A DNA stretch of 64,000 nucleotides from Erythrobacteraceae bacterium (GCA_002706445.1 PALE01000058.1:1-64000); one strand, 5' to 3'; shown: positions 7,604 to 17,395, numbered from the stretch's first letter. Numbers and translations: made by a program. Notes: generated by a model not told the origin, from the letters alone.

Positions 7604-10339
7604 ATGACCACCTTGCGCCACAAAGTTCTGAGCGCCGCCGCGATCACCGCGGCGGCGTTTGGTGCGTTTGTGGGCGCAAGTCCTGCGAATGCGCAGAGCG
7701 CTTCAGCTGGCCAGCAATGGCAGGCAAATGAAGACGATTTCCTCCTTCTTCAGCTGAGTGTGGGCAGTTACCAGCTCACCTATGATGTTCGCGGCTACCA
7801 AACCGATCGCGGCGTGTGCCTCGATCTCGCGGACGTCGTTCAGTCCCTCGATCTGCCCATCCGCATCGACAAAGAGTCGCGCCGCGCAACTGGCTGGTTG
7901 TTTGCGGAAGATCAGGAAATCACGATTGATCGCGACTCTGGCACAGTACAAAACGTGAACACTGGCCGGATACCGCTGGCAAAGGACATTTATGACACGC
8001 CCGAGGGGTGGTGTGTCGATACCGACGCCCTCTCGCGCTGGTTCGGAGTGAAATTCAAACCCGACCTGTTCAATGCGGCCGTGCGGATCGAGACAGAGAC
8101 CGAATTGCCCTTCATTCAGGCGATCGAGCGCCGGAAGCGTGCCGAACGGATCCGTCCCCGCAATGTTCCTTTCGATCTGTCGCAATATCCTGAGTCGCGG
8201 ATGGAATATCGCGGCTGGCGGACCCCGTCGGTCGATGTGGTCGCGGACGTCGAAGCGCGCACCAGCGGCGGGGCTTCGGGCCGGGTGGATATGCTGATTG
8301 CCGGTGAGGCCCTTGGCGCGAGTTACACCGCGCGGATCAGCACGAACAACCAGCTGCAGCCCCAGAATGTCCGCTTCCGCGCCTATCGCAGCAGTCCAGA
8401 AGGCAATTTGCTTGGGCCGCTGGGTGCGACCGATGTGGCGATTGGCGATGTGGAGACAGTGCCGGGCCGTCTGGTCGGGCAAAGCGCGGTTGGCCGCGGT
8501 GCTTTCGTTACCAATCGCCCTCTGGGACAGACGTCGCGCTTCTCGACCACGGTTATTCGCGGAACGTTGCCGGCAGGCTGGGACGCCGAACTCTATCGCA
8601 ACGGCCAGCTGCTCGCGTTTCAGGAGTCGCGGCCCGACGGGCGCTATGAATTTATCGATATCGAGCTCTATTTCGGGCGAAACGACTTCGAGGTCGTCCT
8701 ATACGGCCCGCAAGGCCAGATCAGGCGGGAGAGATCGTCCGTCCCTGTCGGTGTCGACCAGATCGAGCCGGGCAAGACTTATTATTGGGCGGGGATCGTC
8801 CAGGACAATCGCGACCTCATTCAGTTGCGGACACCGGTCAACCAGTCGCCGCAAAAATGGCGCTGGGGGGCGGGTGTCGAGCACGGCTTGACCCGAAGGA
8901 CCAGTGCAGGCTTAGGTGTTCATGATTTGTTCGCCAACGGTGACAGACACCGGTATGCCGAGGCAACGCTCAACCACTCGCTATCCTTTGCGCAGGTCGA
9001 ACTGGCTGCCGCGCATGAGTTCGGCGGGGGGACGGTTGCAAACCTCAACACGCTGGGACGGTTCGGGAACTTCAATTTCGGCACGCATGCGCAGGTGTTC
9101 TTCGGAGATTTCAACGGCGAGTTCGCCGGGAATGATTATGAATACCTCGTCGGTGCCAATTTCTCGACCTCGCTTCGCATGGGACGGCTGTCGATGCCGA
9201 TCCAGGGTTCGTTCAACCATGCGAAACGCGACAATGGCGAGGAAGTGAACGGATTTACCTTCACCAGCTCGGTCACGGCAGGTCGATTGGCGGTTTCGGC
9301 ACAATTGAAGCATGAAAAGGACACCGGACGTCGTCAGGCGAGCGAAACCGAGCTGATTCTGCTCGCCAATGCGCGGTTCCGCACTTTCCGTGTGCGCGGC
9401 AATGCGACTTTTCAGGCCAGCGGTCCCGATCAGGGGCTCGAATCGGCCAATGTCCGCCTCGAAACCGACATTGGCGAAGACGCTTCGCTGCAAGGCGACC
9501 TCGAATACACCGCGGGTAACAATGAATACCGCCTTTCGGCCGGCTACACGCACCGTTTCGAGAAATTCTCGGTCCGCGCCAACGCTTTCGGCACCAATCA
9601 CGGCGAAGTGGGGGCGGGTGTGCAGCTGGCCTTCAGCCTCGGCCCTGACCCCGTGACCGGCGGCGTGCGCATGAGCAGCAGCAAGCTTGCGCGAAACGGT
9701 CAGGCGGCTGTGACCGTCTTCCGCGACGATGACGGCGACGGTATCCGCGATGCGGGCGAGATTTTGCTGCCCAACGTCATGGTGGAGGCAGGGCTACGCT
9801 CTACCGATGCGGTCACTGGCGAAAATGGCCGGGCGATCGTCGATGAATTGCGCCCGTACCATCCGATCCTTGTCGGCATCGACGAAAGCTCGCTCGAAGA
9901 TCCGTTCATGGCCCCTTCGACCAAGGGGATTGTCATCACCCCCCGTCCGGGTGTGGTGGCCGAGCTTGAACTGGGTATCTCGCCGACCGGCGAGGTTGAG
10001 GGGATGCTTCTGAGCCCGACGGGCGTCGAGCAACCGGGTGTGAAGCTCGAACTGGTCGATCAACGCGGAGCGGTGATGGGAGAAACGATCAGCGAATTTG
10101 ACGGCTTCTTCCTGTTCCAGCGCGTACCCTATGGCGAATATCGCCTGCGGGTTGCGCAGGATGCTGCCCAGCGCCTGCAAATTCGCAGCGCGCTGTCGCT
10201 GGCCGACGGCAGGACAAGCTTCAGGATTGCACAGGGTTCGGATGTTATCCGTTACGGCACGATCCGGCTGGTCCACGAGGAAAACCCCGAAGAACCAAGC
10301 GAGCACCCTCCGGTGGTTGCCGCCGTGAAGCCGGAATAG
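7604..10339 (+). CDS. usher-like outer-membrane protein with C-terminal carboxypeptidase-regulatory-like domains
   Basis: 911-residue exported protein; the signal peptide ends near residue 30 (ANAQ). An N-terminal periplasmic region (about 40-190) with two Cys (RGVCLDL, EGWCVD) precedes a long beta-rich segment with usher-like features (GTLPAGWDAELYRNGQLL, PDGRYEFIDIELYFGRNDFEVVLYGPQG). The C-terminal quarter has a calcium-type loop, FRDDDGDGIRDAGE, and two prealbumin-like folds. The length fits pilus ushers, but it differs from the FimD class and is nearer alternative CS1/Csu-type ushers. It completes a subunit-chaperone-usher operon. Confidence 0.8.
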   Translation: MTTLRHKVLSAAAITAAAFGAFVGASPANAQSASAGQQWQANEDDFLLLQLSVGSYQLTYDVRGYQTDRGVCLDLADVVQSLDLPIRIDKESRRATGWLFAEDQEITIDRDSGTVQNVNTGRIPLAKDIYDTPEGWCVDTDALSRWFGVKFKPDLFNAAVRIETETELPFIQAIERRKRAERIRPRNVPFDLSQYPESRMEYRGWRTPSVDVVADVEARTSGGASGRVDMLIAGEALGASYTARISTNNQLQPQNVRFRAYRSSPEGNLLGPLGATDVAIGDVETVPGRLVGQSAVGRGAFVTNRPLGQTSRFSTTVIRGTLPAGWDAELYRNGQLLAFQESRPDGRYEFIDIELYFGRNDFEVVLYGPQGQIRRERSSVPVGVDQIEPGKTYYWAGIVQDNRDLIQLRTPVNQSPQKWRWGAGVEHGLTRRTSAGLGVHDLFANGDRHRYAEATLNHSLSFAQVELAAAHEFGGGTVANLNTLGRFGNFNFGTHAQVFFGDFNGEFAGNDYEYLVGANFSTSLRMGRLSMPIQGSFNHAKRDNGEEVNGFTFTSSVTAGRLAVSAQLKHEKDTGRRQASETELILLANARFRTFRVRGNATFQASGPDQGLESANVRLETDIGEDASLQGDLEYTAGNNEYRLSAGYTHRFEKFSVRANAFGTNHGEVGAGVQLAFSLGPDPVTGGVRMSSSKLARNGQAAVTVFRDDDGDGIRDAGEILLPNVMVEAGLRSTDAVTGENGRAIVDELRPYHPILVGIDESSLEDPFMAPSTKGIVITPRPGVVAELELGISPTGEVEGMLLSPTGVEQPGVKLELVDQRGAVMGETISEFDGFFLFQRVPYGEYRLRVAQDAAQRLQIRSALSLADGRTSFRIAQGSDVIRYGTIRLVHEENPEEPSEHPPVVAAVKPE

Positions 10340-10343
10340 AAAT

Positions 10344-10363
10344 CCGGGACCAGAAGGCCCCGG
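10344..10363. terminator. hairpin between convergent genes
   Basis: CCGGGACC AGAA GGCCCCGG forms an eight-position stem with one mismatch in the 30-bp gap between the usher-like gene and the opposing glycine-zipper gene. There is no clear U-tract, so bidirectional termination is only likely. Confidence 0.4.
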
Positions 10364-10369
10364 CGGCGA

Positions 10370-11269
10370 TCAATTGCCCTTGATATAAATAGGCTCACGC
10401 GGGGCCGGACGCGGCGCGGGCGAGGGGATAGAGCGGGTCGCACCCGGAACTACCTCTTCGCGCACCGTTTCGCGCACGATCACGCGCTGCTGCACTTCAT
10501 ACTGTACAGGCACATAGACCACCTGCTGCGGCGGTGCGTAGTGGTAGGAATAGGCTTGATAGGCCGGGGCGTAACCGTAGCCATAGCCATACTGCGCCGG
10601 CGGCGGGGCATAGGCTGGAGCGGGAGCCGCAATCACACGGTGTGCGATGTGCTGACCCGGCTGGCCGTACTGTGACAGATAGCTGTCGAGTGCGGCCTCG
10701 CAGTCGTAGTCGCCGCGATCGTTGCGGCCGCCACCGATCAGCGAACCCAGCAGGACGCCGGCGATCCCGCCGGTTCCTGCGCCGATCAGCGTACCGGCAA
10801 GTCGTTCGCCATCAGAAACGCGGTTGCCGATGATACCGCCCGCAATCGCGCCGAGCAGGCCGCCGATGATGCCGCCCTTTTCACGGTCACCGCGACCGCT
10901 GGTGCGGCGTTCGCATTCGTTGATCCACTGATCGCGCTCGAAGACCGCCGCGCCCGGGGCGTAGCCGTAGCCGGGTGCTGGAGCGTAGGAGTATTGCTCG
11001 GTCTCATACTCCACATATTCGGTCTGTTGCGGTGCCGGGCTGTCGATCCGGCGGGTGCGGGTGATGGTCTCGACCCCGTATTCGTCCACCGTGGTTTCCG
11101 AATAATCGGCCACAGCCGGTCCGGTGCGATATTCGGGCGGCAGCGATTGCACTTCGCTCGCGCTCATCGGGGCGGGATAGACGGCCTGTGCCTGCGCGGC
11201 AGCGGGAAGAGCCAATGCAGCGGTGGCAACGCCTGCCAATGCAAGACCGGAAAGTGCTTTGAACGTCAT
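10370..11269 (-). CDS. glycine-zipper 17 kDa surface-antigen-like envelope protein
   Basis: 299-residue exported protein with signal peptide ALPAAAQAQA near residue 30. Mid-protein, GGIIGGLLGAIAGGIIGN and a second Gly-rich helix (GTLIGAGTGGIAGVLLGSLIGGG) form the glycine-zipper 2TM domain of Rickettsia 17 kDa-type antigens. The C-terminus is low-complexity Tyr/Pro/Ala-rich. It is probably tied to outer-membrane integrity, but no specific function is known. ATG 11269 has GGGGGATT upstream; longer open sequence beyond it lacks a signal peptide. Confidence 0.8.
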   Translation of the reverse strand: MTFKALSGLALAGVATAALALPAAAQAQAVYPAPMSASEVQSLPPEYRTGPAVADYSETTVDEYGVETITRTRRIDSPAPQQTEYVEYETEQYSYAPAPGYGYAPGAAVFERDQWINECERRTSGRGDREKGGIIGGLLGAIAGGIIGNRVSDGERLAGTLIGAGTGGIAGVLLGSLIGGGRNDRGDYDCEAALDSYLSQYGQPGQHIAHRVIAAPAPAYAPPPAQYGYGYGYAPAYQAYSYHYAPPQQVVYVPVQYEVQQRVIVRETVREEVVPGATRSIPSPAPRPAPREPIYIKGN

Positions 11270-11424
11270 ATCAATCCCCCGAGAGGCCTCACCAAGCGCG
11301 ACTCGCGTCTGCGCACGGCACATCAAGTTGTTAGCCTTTTGTTTACCACCCGCCTGCGCGAGCGGCCAAGCGCGAGAGTCCGCCTGTCTCGTTTCGGGGC
11401 GATTGCGGGGGTGAAGCTTGGGTT

Positions 11425-11922
11425 TCAGATCCGCGAGGAGAGCAGGGCGGCGAGGTTCTCGACCCCCTTTGCGTCCTCTTCGGTGAAGCGCGCCGGGTTG
11501 GGGCTGTCGAGATCGATCACCGCGATCACTTGGCCGTCGCGTAACACCGGTACGACCAGTTCCGAGCGGCTCGCCGCATCGCAGGCGATGTGTCCGGGGA
11601 AAGCGTGGACGTCCTCGACCAGCTGGGTCGTGCCGTCCGCTGCCGCCGCACCGCACACGCCGCGGCCCACGGGAATGCGGATGCACGCCGGACGGCCCAC
11701 GAACGGGCCAAGCACCAGCTCGTCAGCGCCCGATGCGCTTTCGCCCATCCGATAGAAGCCCGCCCAATTGAGATCGGGGACGAATTCCCACAAGAGCGCC
11801 GCGACATTCGCCATATTGGCAACCGCATCGGGCTCTCCGCCTGTCAAAGCGTCGGCAGCGTCGCACAATTGGCGATAGCGCTCGGGTGTATCGAGGGCGG
11901 AGTCGGGCTTGAAATCGAACAT
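11425..11922 (-). CDS. free methionine-(R)-sulfoxide reductase, GAF domain (fRMsr)
   Basis: 165-residue single GAF domain that reduces free L-Met-(R)-sulfoxide with thioredoxin. The three redox cysteines of the YebR family are in place: Cys80 (RPACIRIP), Cys90 (GRGVCG) and Cys114 (HIACDA). NWAGFYR near 52 and ELVVPV...DLDSP are family signatures. ATG 11922 starts the conserved domain. Its promoter is divergent from the dehydrogenase starting at 11985. Confidence 0.93.
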   Translation of the reverse strand: MFDFKPDSALDTPERYRQLCDAADALTGGEPDAVANMANVAALLWEFVPDLNWAGFYRMGESASGADELVLGPFVGRPACIRIPVGRGVCGAAAADGTTQLVEDVHAFPGHIACDAASRSELVVPVLRDGQVIAVIDLDSPNPARFTEEDAKGVENLAALLSSRI

Positions 11923-11984
11923 GCAGGATCCTTGAACAGCACTAACCTGTTGTCGCCAGCGCAGCGCTGACCTATCTCGCCCAA

Positions 11985-13460
11985 ATGGGAATTCTTCGCA
12001 AACTCGCAATCGCCGTCATCGTTTTCCTCGTCGTATCGGGCGGCCTCATTTTCTATCTCTCGCGCGGCGACACGGCTGACCTCTCGGTCGATGCGGTGGC
12101 CGGGGTCGATCCGACCCTGCAGGCTCCCAAGGCCGAAAGCTTCCCCACGGTGGAAATTGCCAAGCCGGTCGGCTGGGCCGAAGGTGAGGCGCCCGTACCG
12201 GCCGAAGGTCTCGAAGTGACGCGCTTTGCCGAAGGGCTCGATCACCCACGCGTGCTCTACGCACTGCCCAATGGCGATGTGCTGGTGACACTGACCCGCG
12301 CACCGGGCGACCAGTTCGGGAATGAAGGCGGCTTTTTCGACACAATCAAGGGCTGGATCGCCGGATATCTGCTCGGCGAAGCGGGTGCGACGGGCGAATC
12401 CCCTAACCAGATCGTCCTGCTGCGCGATGCCGACGGCGACGGGACTGCCGAAGTGCAGACCGTGCTGCTGTACGAAGGGCTCGACTCGCCCTCGGGCATG
12501 GGGTGGCATGACGGCACGCTCTACGTCGCCAATCACAATGCCGTGCTCGCATGGGATTACGAGCTTGGCAGCGAGACTGTAAGCGGTGAACCGCGCAAGC
12601 TGATGGATCTTCCCGCAGCCGGCGGTCACTGGATGCGCAATCTGGAAATCCACCCTGACGGCGACCGGTTTTACGTCGCAGTCGGTTCAGCCACCAACAT
12701 TGCCGATTCGGGCATTGCCGCCGAAGAGGGCCGCGCGGCGATCTGGGAATACACTTTCGCCAATGGCAGCCGCCGGCCCTTCGCACAGGGTCTGCGCAAT
12801 CCCAACGGGCTCGATTTCTCGCCCTGGTCGGGTGAGCTGTGGACCACGGTGAACGAGCGCGACATGCTCGGCTCGGACCTTGTTCCCGACTATCTCACCA
12901 ATGTCCCCATCGGCGCGCAATACGGCTGGCCCTGGGTCTATTACGGCGACAATATCGATCGCCGGGTCGAGGCGCCGATGCCGCGCTTCATGATCGAATA
13001 TGTCCGCAAGCCCGAATTCGCGCTCGGCCCGCACGTTGCCGCACTCGGCCTGGTTTTCACCAAGGAAGGCCACCGCATGGGCGATGGTTTCGCCAGCGGC
13101 GCGTTCGTTGCGCGCCACGGTTCGTGGAACCGCAAGCCGGTGTCGGGCTATGATGTCGTCTATGTCGCCTTCGACGATCGCGGCAGCCCGCAAGGCAAGC
13201 CCGTTCCCGTGTTGACCGGCTTCCTCAATGAAGACGGCACCACCAAGGGGCGTCCGACCTGGGTCGAATGGGCCAGTGACGGTGCTCTGCTGGTTTCCGA
13301 CGACACCGCAGGCATTATCTGGCGCACCTATGCGCCCGCTTCCGAGCCGGGTGCAGGGATCGAGCGTCTGACCGGCGAGCCGCTGCGTCCGCAAGGCGAG
13401 TTGGTCGATCCGCGCGCATCGTTCGAAGCAGATTATCTGCGCCGCAGCGGCAACGAATAA
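11985..13460 (+). CDS. PQQ-dependent sugar / L-sorbosone dehydrogenase-like beta-propeller protein
   Basis: 491 residues. A single N-terminal membrane anchor (about 5-26, IAVIVFLVVSGGLIFYL) is followed by a periplasmic six-bladed propeller of the glucose/sorbosone dehydrogenase family. Visible motifs include FAEGLDHPRVLYALPNGDVLV, RDADGDGTAEV, GLRNPNGLDFSPWSGELWTTVNERD and HGSWNRKPVSGYDVV. Members oxidise sugars or related aldehydes, sometimes with PQQ; the true substrate cannot be read here. No PQQ biosynthesis gene is in the window. Confidence 0.85.
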   Translation: MGILRKLAIAVIVFLVVSGGLIFYLSRGDTADLSVDAVAGVDPTLQAPKAESFPTVEIAKPVGWAEGEAPVPAEGLEVTRFAEGLDHPRVLYALPNGDVLVTLTRAPGDQFGNEGGFFDTIKGWIAGYLLGEAGATGESPNQIVLLRDADGDGTAEVQTVLLYEGLDSPSGMGWHDGTLYVANHNAVLAWDYELGSETVSGEPRKLMDLPAAGGHWMRNLEIHPDGDRFYVAVGSATNIADSGIAAEEGRAAIWEYTFANGSRRPFAQGLRNPNGLDFSPWSGELWTTVNERDMLGSDLVPDYLTNVPIGAQYGWPWVYYGDNIDRRVEAPMPRFMIEYVRKPEFALGPHVAALGLVFTKEGHRMGDGFASGAFVARHGSWNRKPVSGYDVVYVAFDDRGSPQGKPVPVLTGFLNEDGTTKGRPTWVEWASDGALLVSDDTAGIIWRTYAPASEPGAGIERLTGEPLRPQGELVDPRASFEADYLRRSGNE

Positions 13461-13468
13461 ACGCTAGA

Positions 13469-14293
13469 TCAGAGCGCGAGCCCTGCGCGTCCTGCAAGCT
13501 CGCAGGCGAACTGGTAGGCGGTCCGCCCCGAGCGGTTGCCCCGCGCGATGACCCATGCCAGCGCTTCTTCTTCATCGACCTCAAGCCCGAGCGGATCGGT
13601 GTAGCCGCGCAGGATCGCCAGATAGGTATCTCGGTCGCAGGGGTGGAAGCCCAAGGTGAGGCCGAAACGATCAGCGAGCGCCAGCGCGTTGTCGCGCTCG
13701 TCACGCTCTCGCAGGGGGGCGTTTTCCTCTGGATCGCGGGCGACGATGGCGCGCCGGTTGGAGGTGACAGCAAGACGCACATTGGCAGGCCGTGCCACAA
13801 CCCCTCCGTCGAGCAGGCTGCGCAGCGCAAGATTGTCGCGCATGTCGCCTTCATCGAAACCAAGATCGTCCACGAACAGCAGGAAAGCCCGCGGCAATTC
13901 GGCCAGTTCGCCGATCAGGGTTGCGAAATTCGCCAGCGCCCCCGGCGCAACCTGAACCAGTGCAAGCCGCCCGGGCTGTTCTTCATCGAGCGCCTGCACG
14001 CCTGCACGGATCAGAGCCGATTTGCCCATTCCGCGCGAGCCCCAGAGCAACATGTCGTGCGCTGCAGCACCGCTTGCGAGCCGCGACAGATTGGCGACCA
14101 CAGCGGTTTTCTGCTGGTCGATGCCCTTCAGACTGGCGAGCGGAGTGGTTTCCAGTCTGGATACCGGCTGCACGCCGTCACCCGACCAGACATAGGCCGG
14201 ATGCGCGTTCCAGTCGGTCGGTGCAGGGACGGGCGGCGCGATCCGCTCGAGCGCGGAAGCAATCCGTTCGAACAGGGCGCGCCGCTCGCTCAT
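13469..14293 (-). CDS. DUF815 family AAA ATPase
   Basis: 274-residue single AAA module. Walker A GSRGMGKSAL is at about 104-113 and the Walker B region LLFVDDLGFDEGDM near 160; an Arg-rich sensor-like segment (LADRFGLTLGFHPCD) and a C-terminal Gly/Arg motif follow. DUF815 proteins are widespread in alphaproteobacteria and uncharacterised. It is three bases from the acyl-CoA dehydrogenase stop and convergent with the dehydrogenase on the plus strand. Confidence 0.88.
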   Translation of the reverse strand: MSERRALFERIASALERIAPPVPAPTDWNAHPAYVWSGDGVQPVSRLETTPLASLKGIDQQKTAVVANLSRLASGAAAHDMLLWGSRGMGKSALIRAGVQALDEEQPGRLALVQVAPGALANFATLIGELAELPRAFLLFVDDLGFDEGDMRDNLALRSLLDGGVVARPANVRLAVTSNRRAIVARDPEENAPLRERDERDNALALADRFGLTLGFHPCDRDTYLAILRGYTDPLGLEVDEEEALAWVIARGNRSGRTAYQFACELAGRAGLAL

Positions 14294-14296
14294 CCC

Positions 14297-16039
14297 TTAT
14301 CCGGCCAGCTGCGCTGACTCGAGTGCGTAGAGCGTTTCTGCCCCTGCGGTGGCCCCGGCTTTCAAACCCGAAGCCTCCGGAACAATCCGGTCGAGGAAGA
14401 AGCGCGCCGTGACAGGCTTTGTCTGTGCGAGCGCCGGAGCAGCGCCTTCGGCCACAGCCTTCGCCTGACGCAGCAATTGCCAACCGGCAACCGCGACCGC
14501 AGCCATGGTACAGAACGGCACGCTGCCTGCAAGCCGGTCATCAAGGCTTGCCTCGTCGCGCATCCAGCGCGCGATCGCTGCACATTCGCCTGCGAGCTGT
14601 GCCAGATTGGCTTCGTTGCCCGCATCACGCGCGATCTCGTCGAACAATGCGATCATCGCCTCGCCCCCTTCGAGACCCAGCTTGCGGGTCACGAGATCGG
14701 CGGCCTGAATGCCGTTGGTCCCTTCGTAGATCGGAGCGATCTTGGAATCGCGCCAATGCTGCGCCGCGCCGGTTTCCTCGACAAAGCCCATGCCGCCGTG
14801 GATCTGGACGCCGATTCCCGACACTTCGACGCCGACATCGGTGCCCCATGCCTTGAGCAGCGGCACAAGAATTTCGCCGCGCGTCTTGGCGTCGGCATCG
14901 CCCAGATTGCCGCGATCGACCTGACCGGCGCAGTAATAGAGAAGCGCGCGGGCGCCTTCGGTCAGCGCCTTCATCCGAAGAAGCATCCGTCGAACATCGG
15001 GATGCTCTATAATGGCCACCGGAGACTTGCCAGGCGAGCCGGCACGCGCCGACTGCACGCGCTCTTTCGCATAGGCCAGCGCCTGCTGGGTCGCGCGTTC
15101 GCCGATCTGGACGCCCTGATTGCCGACATTGATGCGCGCATTGTTCATCATCGTGAACATCGCCATCAGCCCGCGGTTCTCCGCACCGACCAGCTCGCCA
15201 ATGCATTCGCCATTGTCGCCATAGCTCATCACGCAGGTCGGCGAGGCGTTGATGCCGAGCTTGTGTTCGAGGCTTACGGGGCGCAGATCGTTGTGCGCGC
15301 CAAGCGAACCGTCATCGTTGACGTGATACTTTGGCACCAGGAACAGCGAGATACCGCGCGTTCCGTCGGGCGCATCGGGCAGGCGGGCCAGCACGAGGTG
15401 GATAATGTTCTCCGCCAGCGTGTGATCGCCCCAGGTGATGTAGATCTTCTGCCCGGCAATCTTGTATTTGCCTGCGTGCGGCCCCTCGGTGATCGGTTCT
15501 GCGGTCGAGCGCAGTGCGCCGACATCGCTGCCGGCGGCCGGTTCGGTCAGGTTCATCGTGCCCGACCAGAGCCCGCTGACGAGATTGGGAAGGTATTTCG
15601 CCTGCTGGTCCTTGCTGCCGTGATGTTCGAGCGCCTCGATCGCGCCGACCGACAACATGGGAAGCAGGTTGAAGGCCATATTGGCCGAACCGAGATTTTC
15701 GAGCACATTGCAGCCGAGTGTGAAGGGCAATCCCTGTCCGCCATGCTCTTCGGGGCTCGAAATCGCGTTCCAGCCTTGCTCGACATAAGCGTCATAGGCT
15801 TCCTTGAAGCCGTCTGGCAGGCGCACGACGCCGTTTTCGAGCTTTGCGCCTTCGAGATCGCCGATCCGGTTCAGCGGTGCGAATTCACCCGCCGCGAACT
15901 GGCCGACACCTTCGACGATTGCCTCGACGAGATCCTCTTCTGCGTGGGCAAATTTCTCGGTCTGTGCGAGCTCTTCAATTCCGGCATTCACGCGAATAGC
16001 AAGCAGTTGGTCTTGGGTGGGCGGAGTAAATGGGGTCAC
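14297..16039 (-). CDS. acyl-CoA dehydrogenase with C-terminal extension (DmdC/FadE-like)
   Basis: 580-residue FAD enzyme for alpha,beta-desaturation of an acyl-CoA. MNLTEPAAGSDVGALRS (FAD/substrate loop) is near 160 and the catalytic-Glu region APIYEGTNGIQAADLV near 420; a C-terminal helical extension follows, as in the 590-residue family that includes 3-methylmercaptopropionyl-CoA dehydrogenase. GTG 16039 is preferred because AGAGGAA (16047-16053, minus strand) sits seven bases upstream. The actual acyl chain is unknown. Confidence 0.9.
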   Translation of the reverse strand: MTPFTPPTQDQLLAIRVNAGIEELAQTEKFAHAEEDLVEAIVEGVGQFAAGEFAPLNRIGDLEGAKLENGVVRLPDGFKEAYDAYVEQGWNAISSPEEHGGQGLPFTLGCNVLENLGSANMAFNLLPMLSVGAIEALEHHGSKDQQAKYLPNLVSGLWSGTMNLTEPAAGSDVGALRSTAEPITEGPHAGKYKIAGQKIYITWGDHTLAENIIHLVLARLPDAPDGTRGISLFLVPKYHVNDDGSLGAHNDLRPVSLEHKLGINASPTCVMSYGDNGECIGELVGAENRGLMAMFTMMNNARINVGNQGVQIGERATQQALAYAKERVQSARAGSPGKSPVAIIEHPDVRRMLLRMKALTEGARALLYYCAGQVDRGNLGDADAKTRGEILVPLLKAWGTDVGVEVSGIGVQIHGGMGFVEETGAAQHWRDSKIAPIYEGTNGIQAADLVTRKLGLEGGEAMIALFDEIARDAGNEANLAQLAGECAAIARWMRDEASLDDRLAGSVPFCTMAAVAVAGWQLLRQAKAVAEGAAPALAQTKPVTARFFLDRIVPEASGLKAGATAGAETLYALESAQLAG

Positions 16040-16103
16040 AGATGAATTCCTCTGGATCGTATTTCCGATTGGCAAGTCGGGGGTTCAGATATAGCGGGCG
16101 GGC

Positions 16104-17054
16104 ATGAGCGGCAAGAACCCTATGGAATTGTTGATTCCCGGAGAGGGCGGGATTGCGCGTGCCGCAGAGATTCTGGTGGGCGGGGGACTGGTCGCGCTGC
16201 CGACGGAGACGGTCTATGGTCTCGCCGCGCGCGCCGATAGTGCGGAAGCGGTAGCAAAGATCTATGCGGCAAAAGGGCGCCCCGATTTCAATCCGTTGAT
16301 CGTACACGTCAGCGATCGCGCACAGGCCGAACAGCTCGCCGTCTTCGATGACCGCGCGCGCGATCTGGCGGAGCGGTTTTGGCCGGGGCCGTTGACCATG
16401 GTTTTGCCGCTGCGCGAGGGCGCGCCGGTGACGCGCGCGGTGACAGCGGGTCTGCCGACAATCGGTCTGCGCCATCCTTCGCACCGGGTCATGCGCGCGG
16501 TGCTTGAACAGACGGGGCTTCCGCTCGCGGCCCCTTCCGCCAATCGCAGCGAGGAAATCAGTCCTACCCGCGCCGAGCACGTCACGACGTCGCTCGCCGA
16601 AGACTGTCCTGCGGTGCTCGACGCGGGAGCCAGTCAGGCGGGGCTTGAGTCGACCATTGTTGCGCTGCGCGACAATGGCGAATGGTCGCTGCTTCGTCCC
16701 GGTCCGATAACGAAAGAGACGCTGGTGCGTATCCTCGGCCCCGAAACGCAGGTCGAAAATGCCGGCATCGAAGCCCCCGGCCAGCTCGCCCGGCATTACT
16801 CGCCCGGCAAGCCGATGCGGCTCGACGCACAGGAAGTTGCGCAAGACGAGTTCTGTATCGGATTTGGTGAGATGGAAGGTGACTGCAATCTCTCCGCCAG
16901 TGGCGATCTCAACGAGGCGGCCGCGCGGCTCTACGAGTGCTTGCACCTTGCTGCCTCTGCTACCCAACCCCGTATTGCGGTCGCACCGATCCCCGACAGC
17001 GAAGTCGGGCGCGCGATCAACGACCGGTTGAGCAGGGCTGCGGGCGAGAGCTAG
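16104..17054 (+). CDS. tsaC: L-threonylcarbamoyladenylate synthase (Sua5/TsaC)
   Basis: Makes threonylcarbamoyl-AMP for the universal t6A37 tRNA modification. It is 316 residues: a YrdC domain with LPTETVYGLAA near 33, KGRPDFNPLIVHV, and SANRSEEISPTRAEHV, then a C-terminal Sua5 domain with the linker APGQLARHYSPGKP. This long Sua5 form is usual in alphaproteobacteria. It is divergent from the acyl-CoA dehydrogenase, and its 3' end overlaps the opposing lipoprotein gene by four bases. Confidence 0.95.
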   Translation: MSGKNPMELLIPGEGGIARAAEILVGGGLVALPTETVYGLAARADSAEAVAKIYAAKGRPDFNPLIVHVSDRAQAEQLAVFDDRARDLAERFWPGPLTMVLPLREGAPVTRAVTAGLPTIGLRHPSHRVMRAVLEQTGLPLAAPSANRSEEISPTRAEHVTTSLAEDCPAVLDAGASQAGLESTIVALRDNGEWSLLRPGPITKETLVRILGPETQVENAGIEAPGQLARHYSPGKPMRLDAQEVAQDEFCIGFGEMEGDCNLSASGDLNEAAARLYECLHLAASATQPRIAVAPIPDSEVGRAINDRLSRAAGES

Positions 17055-17395
17055 TCGCGCTCCGGATCGACCGGGATGGTCGGCAGCAATTCTTGGATTT
17101 CGGCATAGGTTTCGCGTGCGTCTTCGCAGGCGCTGCGTTTGCCGTCTTCGCAATCCTCGCTCTGCTCGCGATATTCGCGTTCGAGCTTGCCGAGGCGTTC
17201 CTCGCGCCGGCGGATTTCGCGCCCGCGCGCCTCATCTGCTTCGGACTGGCTGGTTGTGGCGAGATCGACGCCCTTGGAGACGACACGAACCGGCGCGGTC
17301 ACGACATTCGCCGCGGTCCTGACGAGACATCCCGACAGGACAAGCGACATGGCGACGAGGCCCAGAACAGAAAGAGCGCGCATGACGGGCATCAT
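17051..17395 (-). CDS. small lipoprotein of unknown function
   Basis: 114 residues starting at ATG 17395, with AAAGGAG five bases upstream on the minus strand. A signal peptide ends in the lipobox LVLSGC. The mature part is highly charged and predicted helical or coiled (RGREIRRREERLGKLEREYR), with two Cys (DCEDGKRSACED) that could form a disulfide. It is placed 44 bp after the head-GIN lipoprotein gene in the same direction. Envelope location is well supported; function is unknown. Confidence 0.75.
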   Translation of the reverse strand: MMPVMRALSVLGLVAMSLVLSGCLVRTAANVVTAPVRVVSKGVDLATTSQSEADEARGREIRRREERLGKLEREYREQSEDCEDGKRSACEDARETYAEIQELLPTIPVDPERD

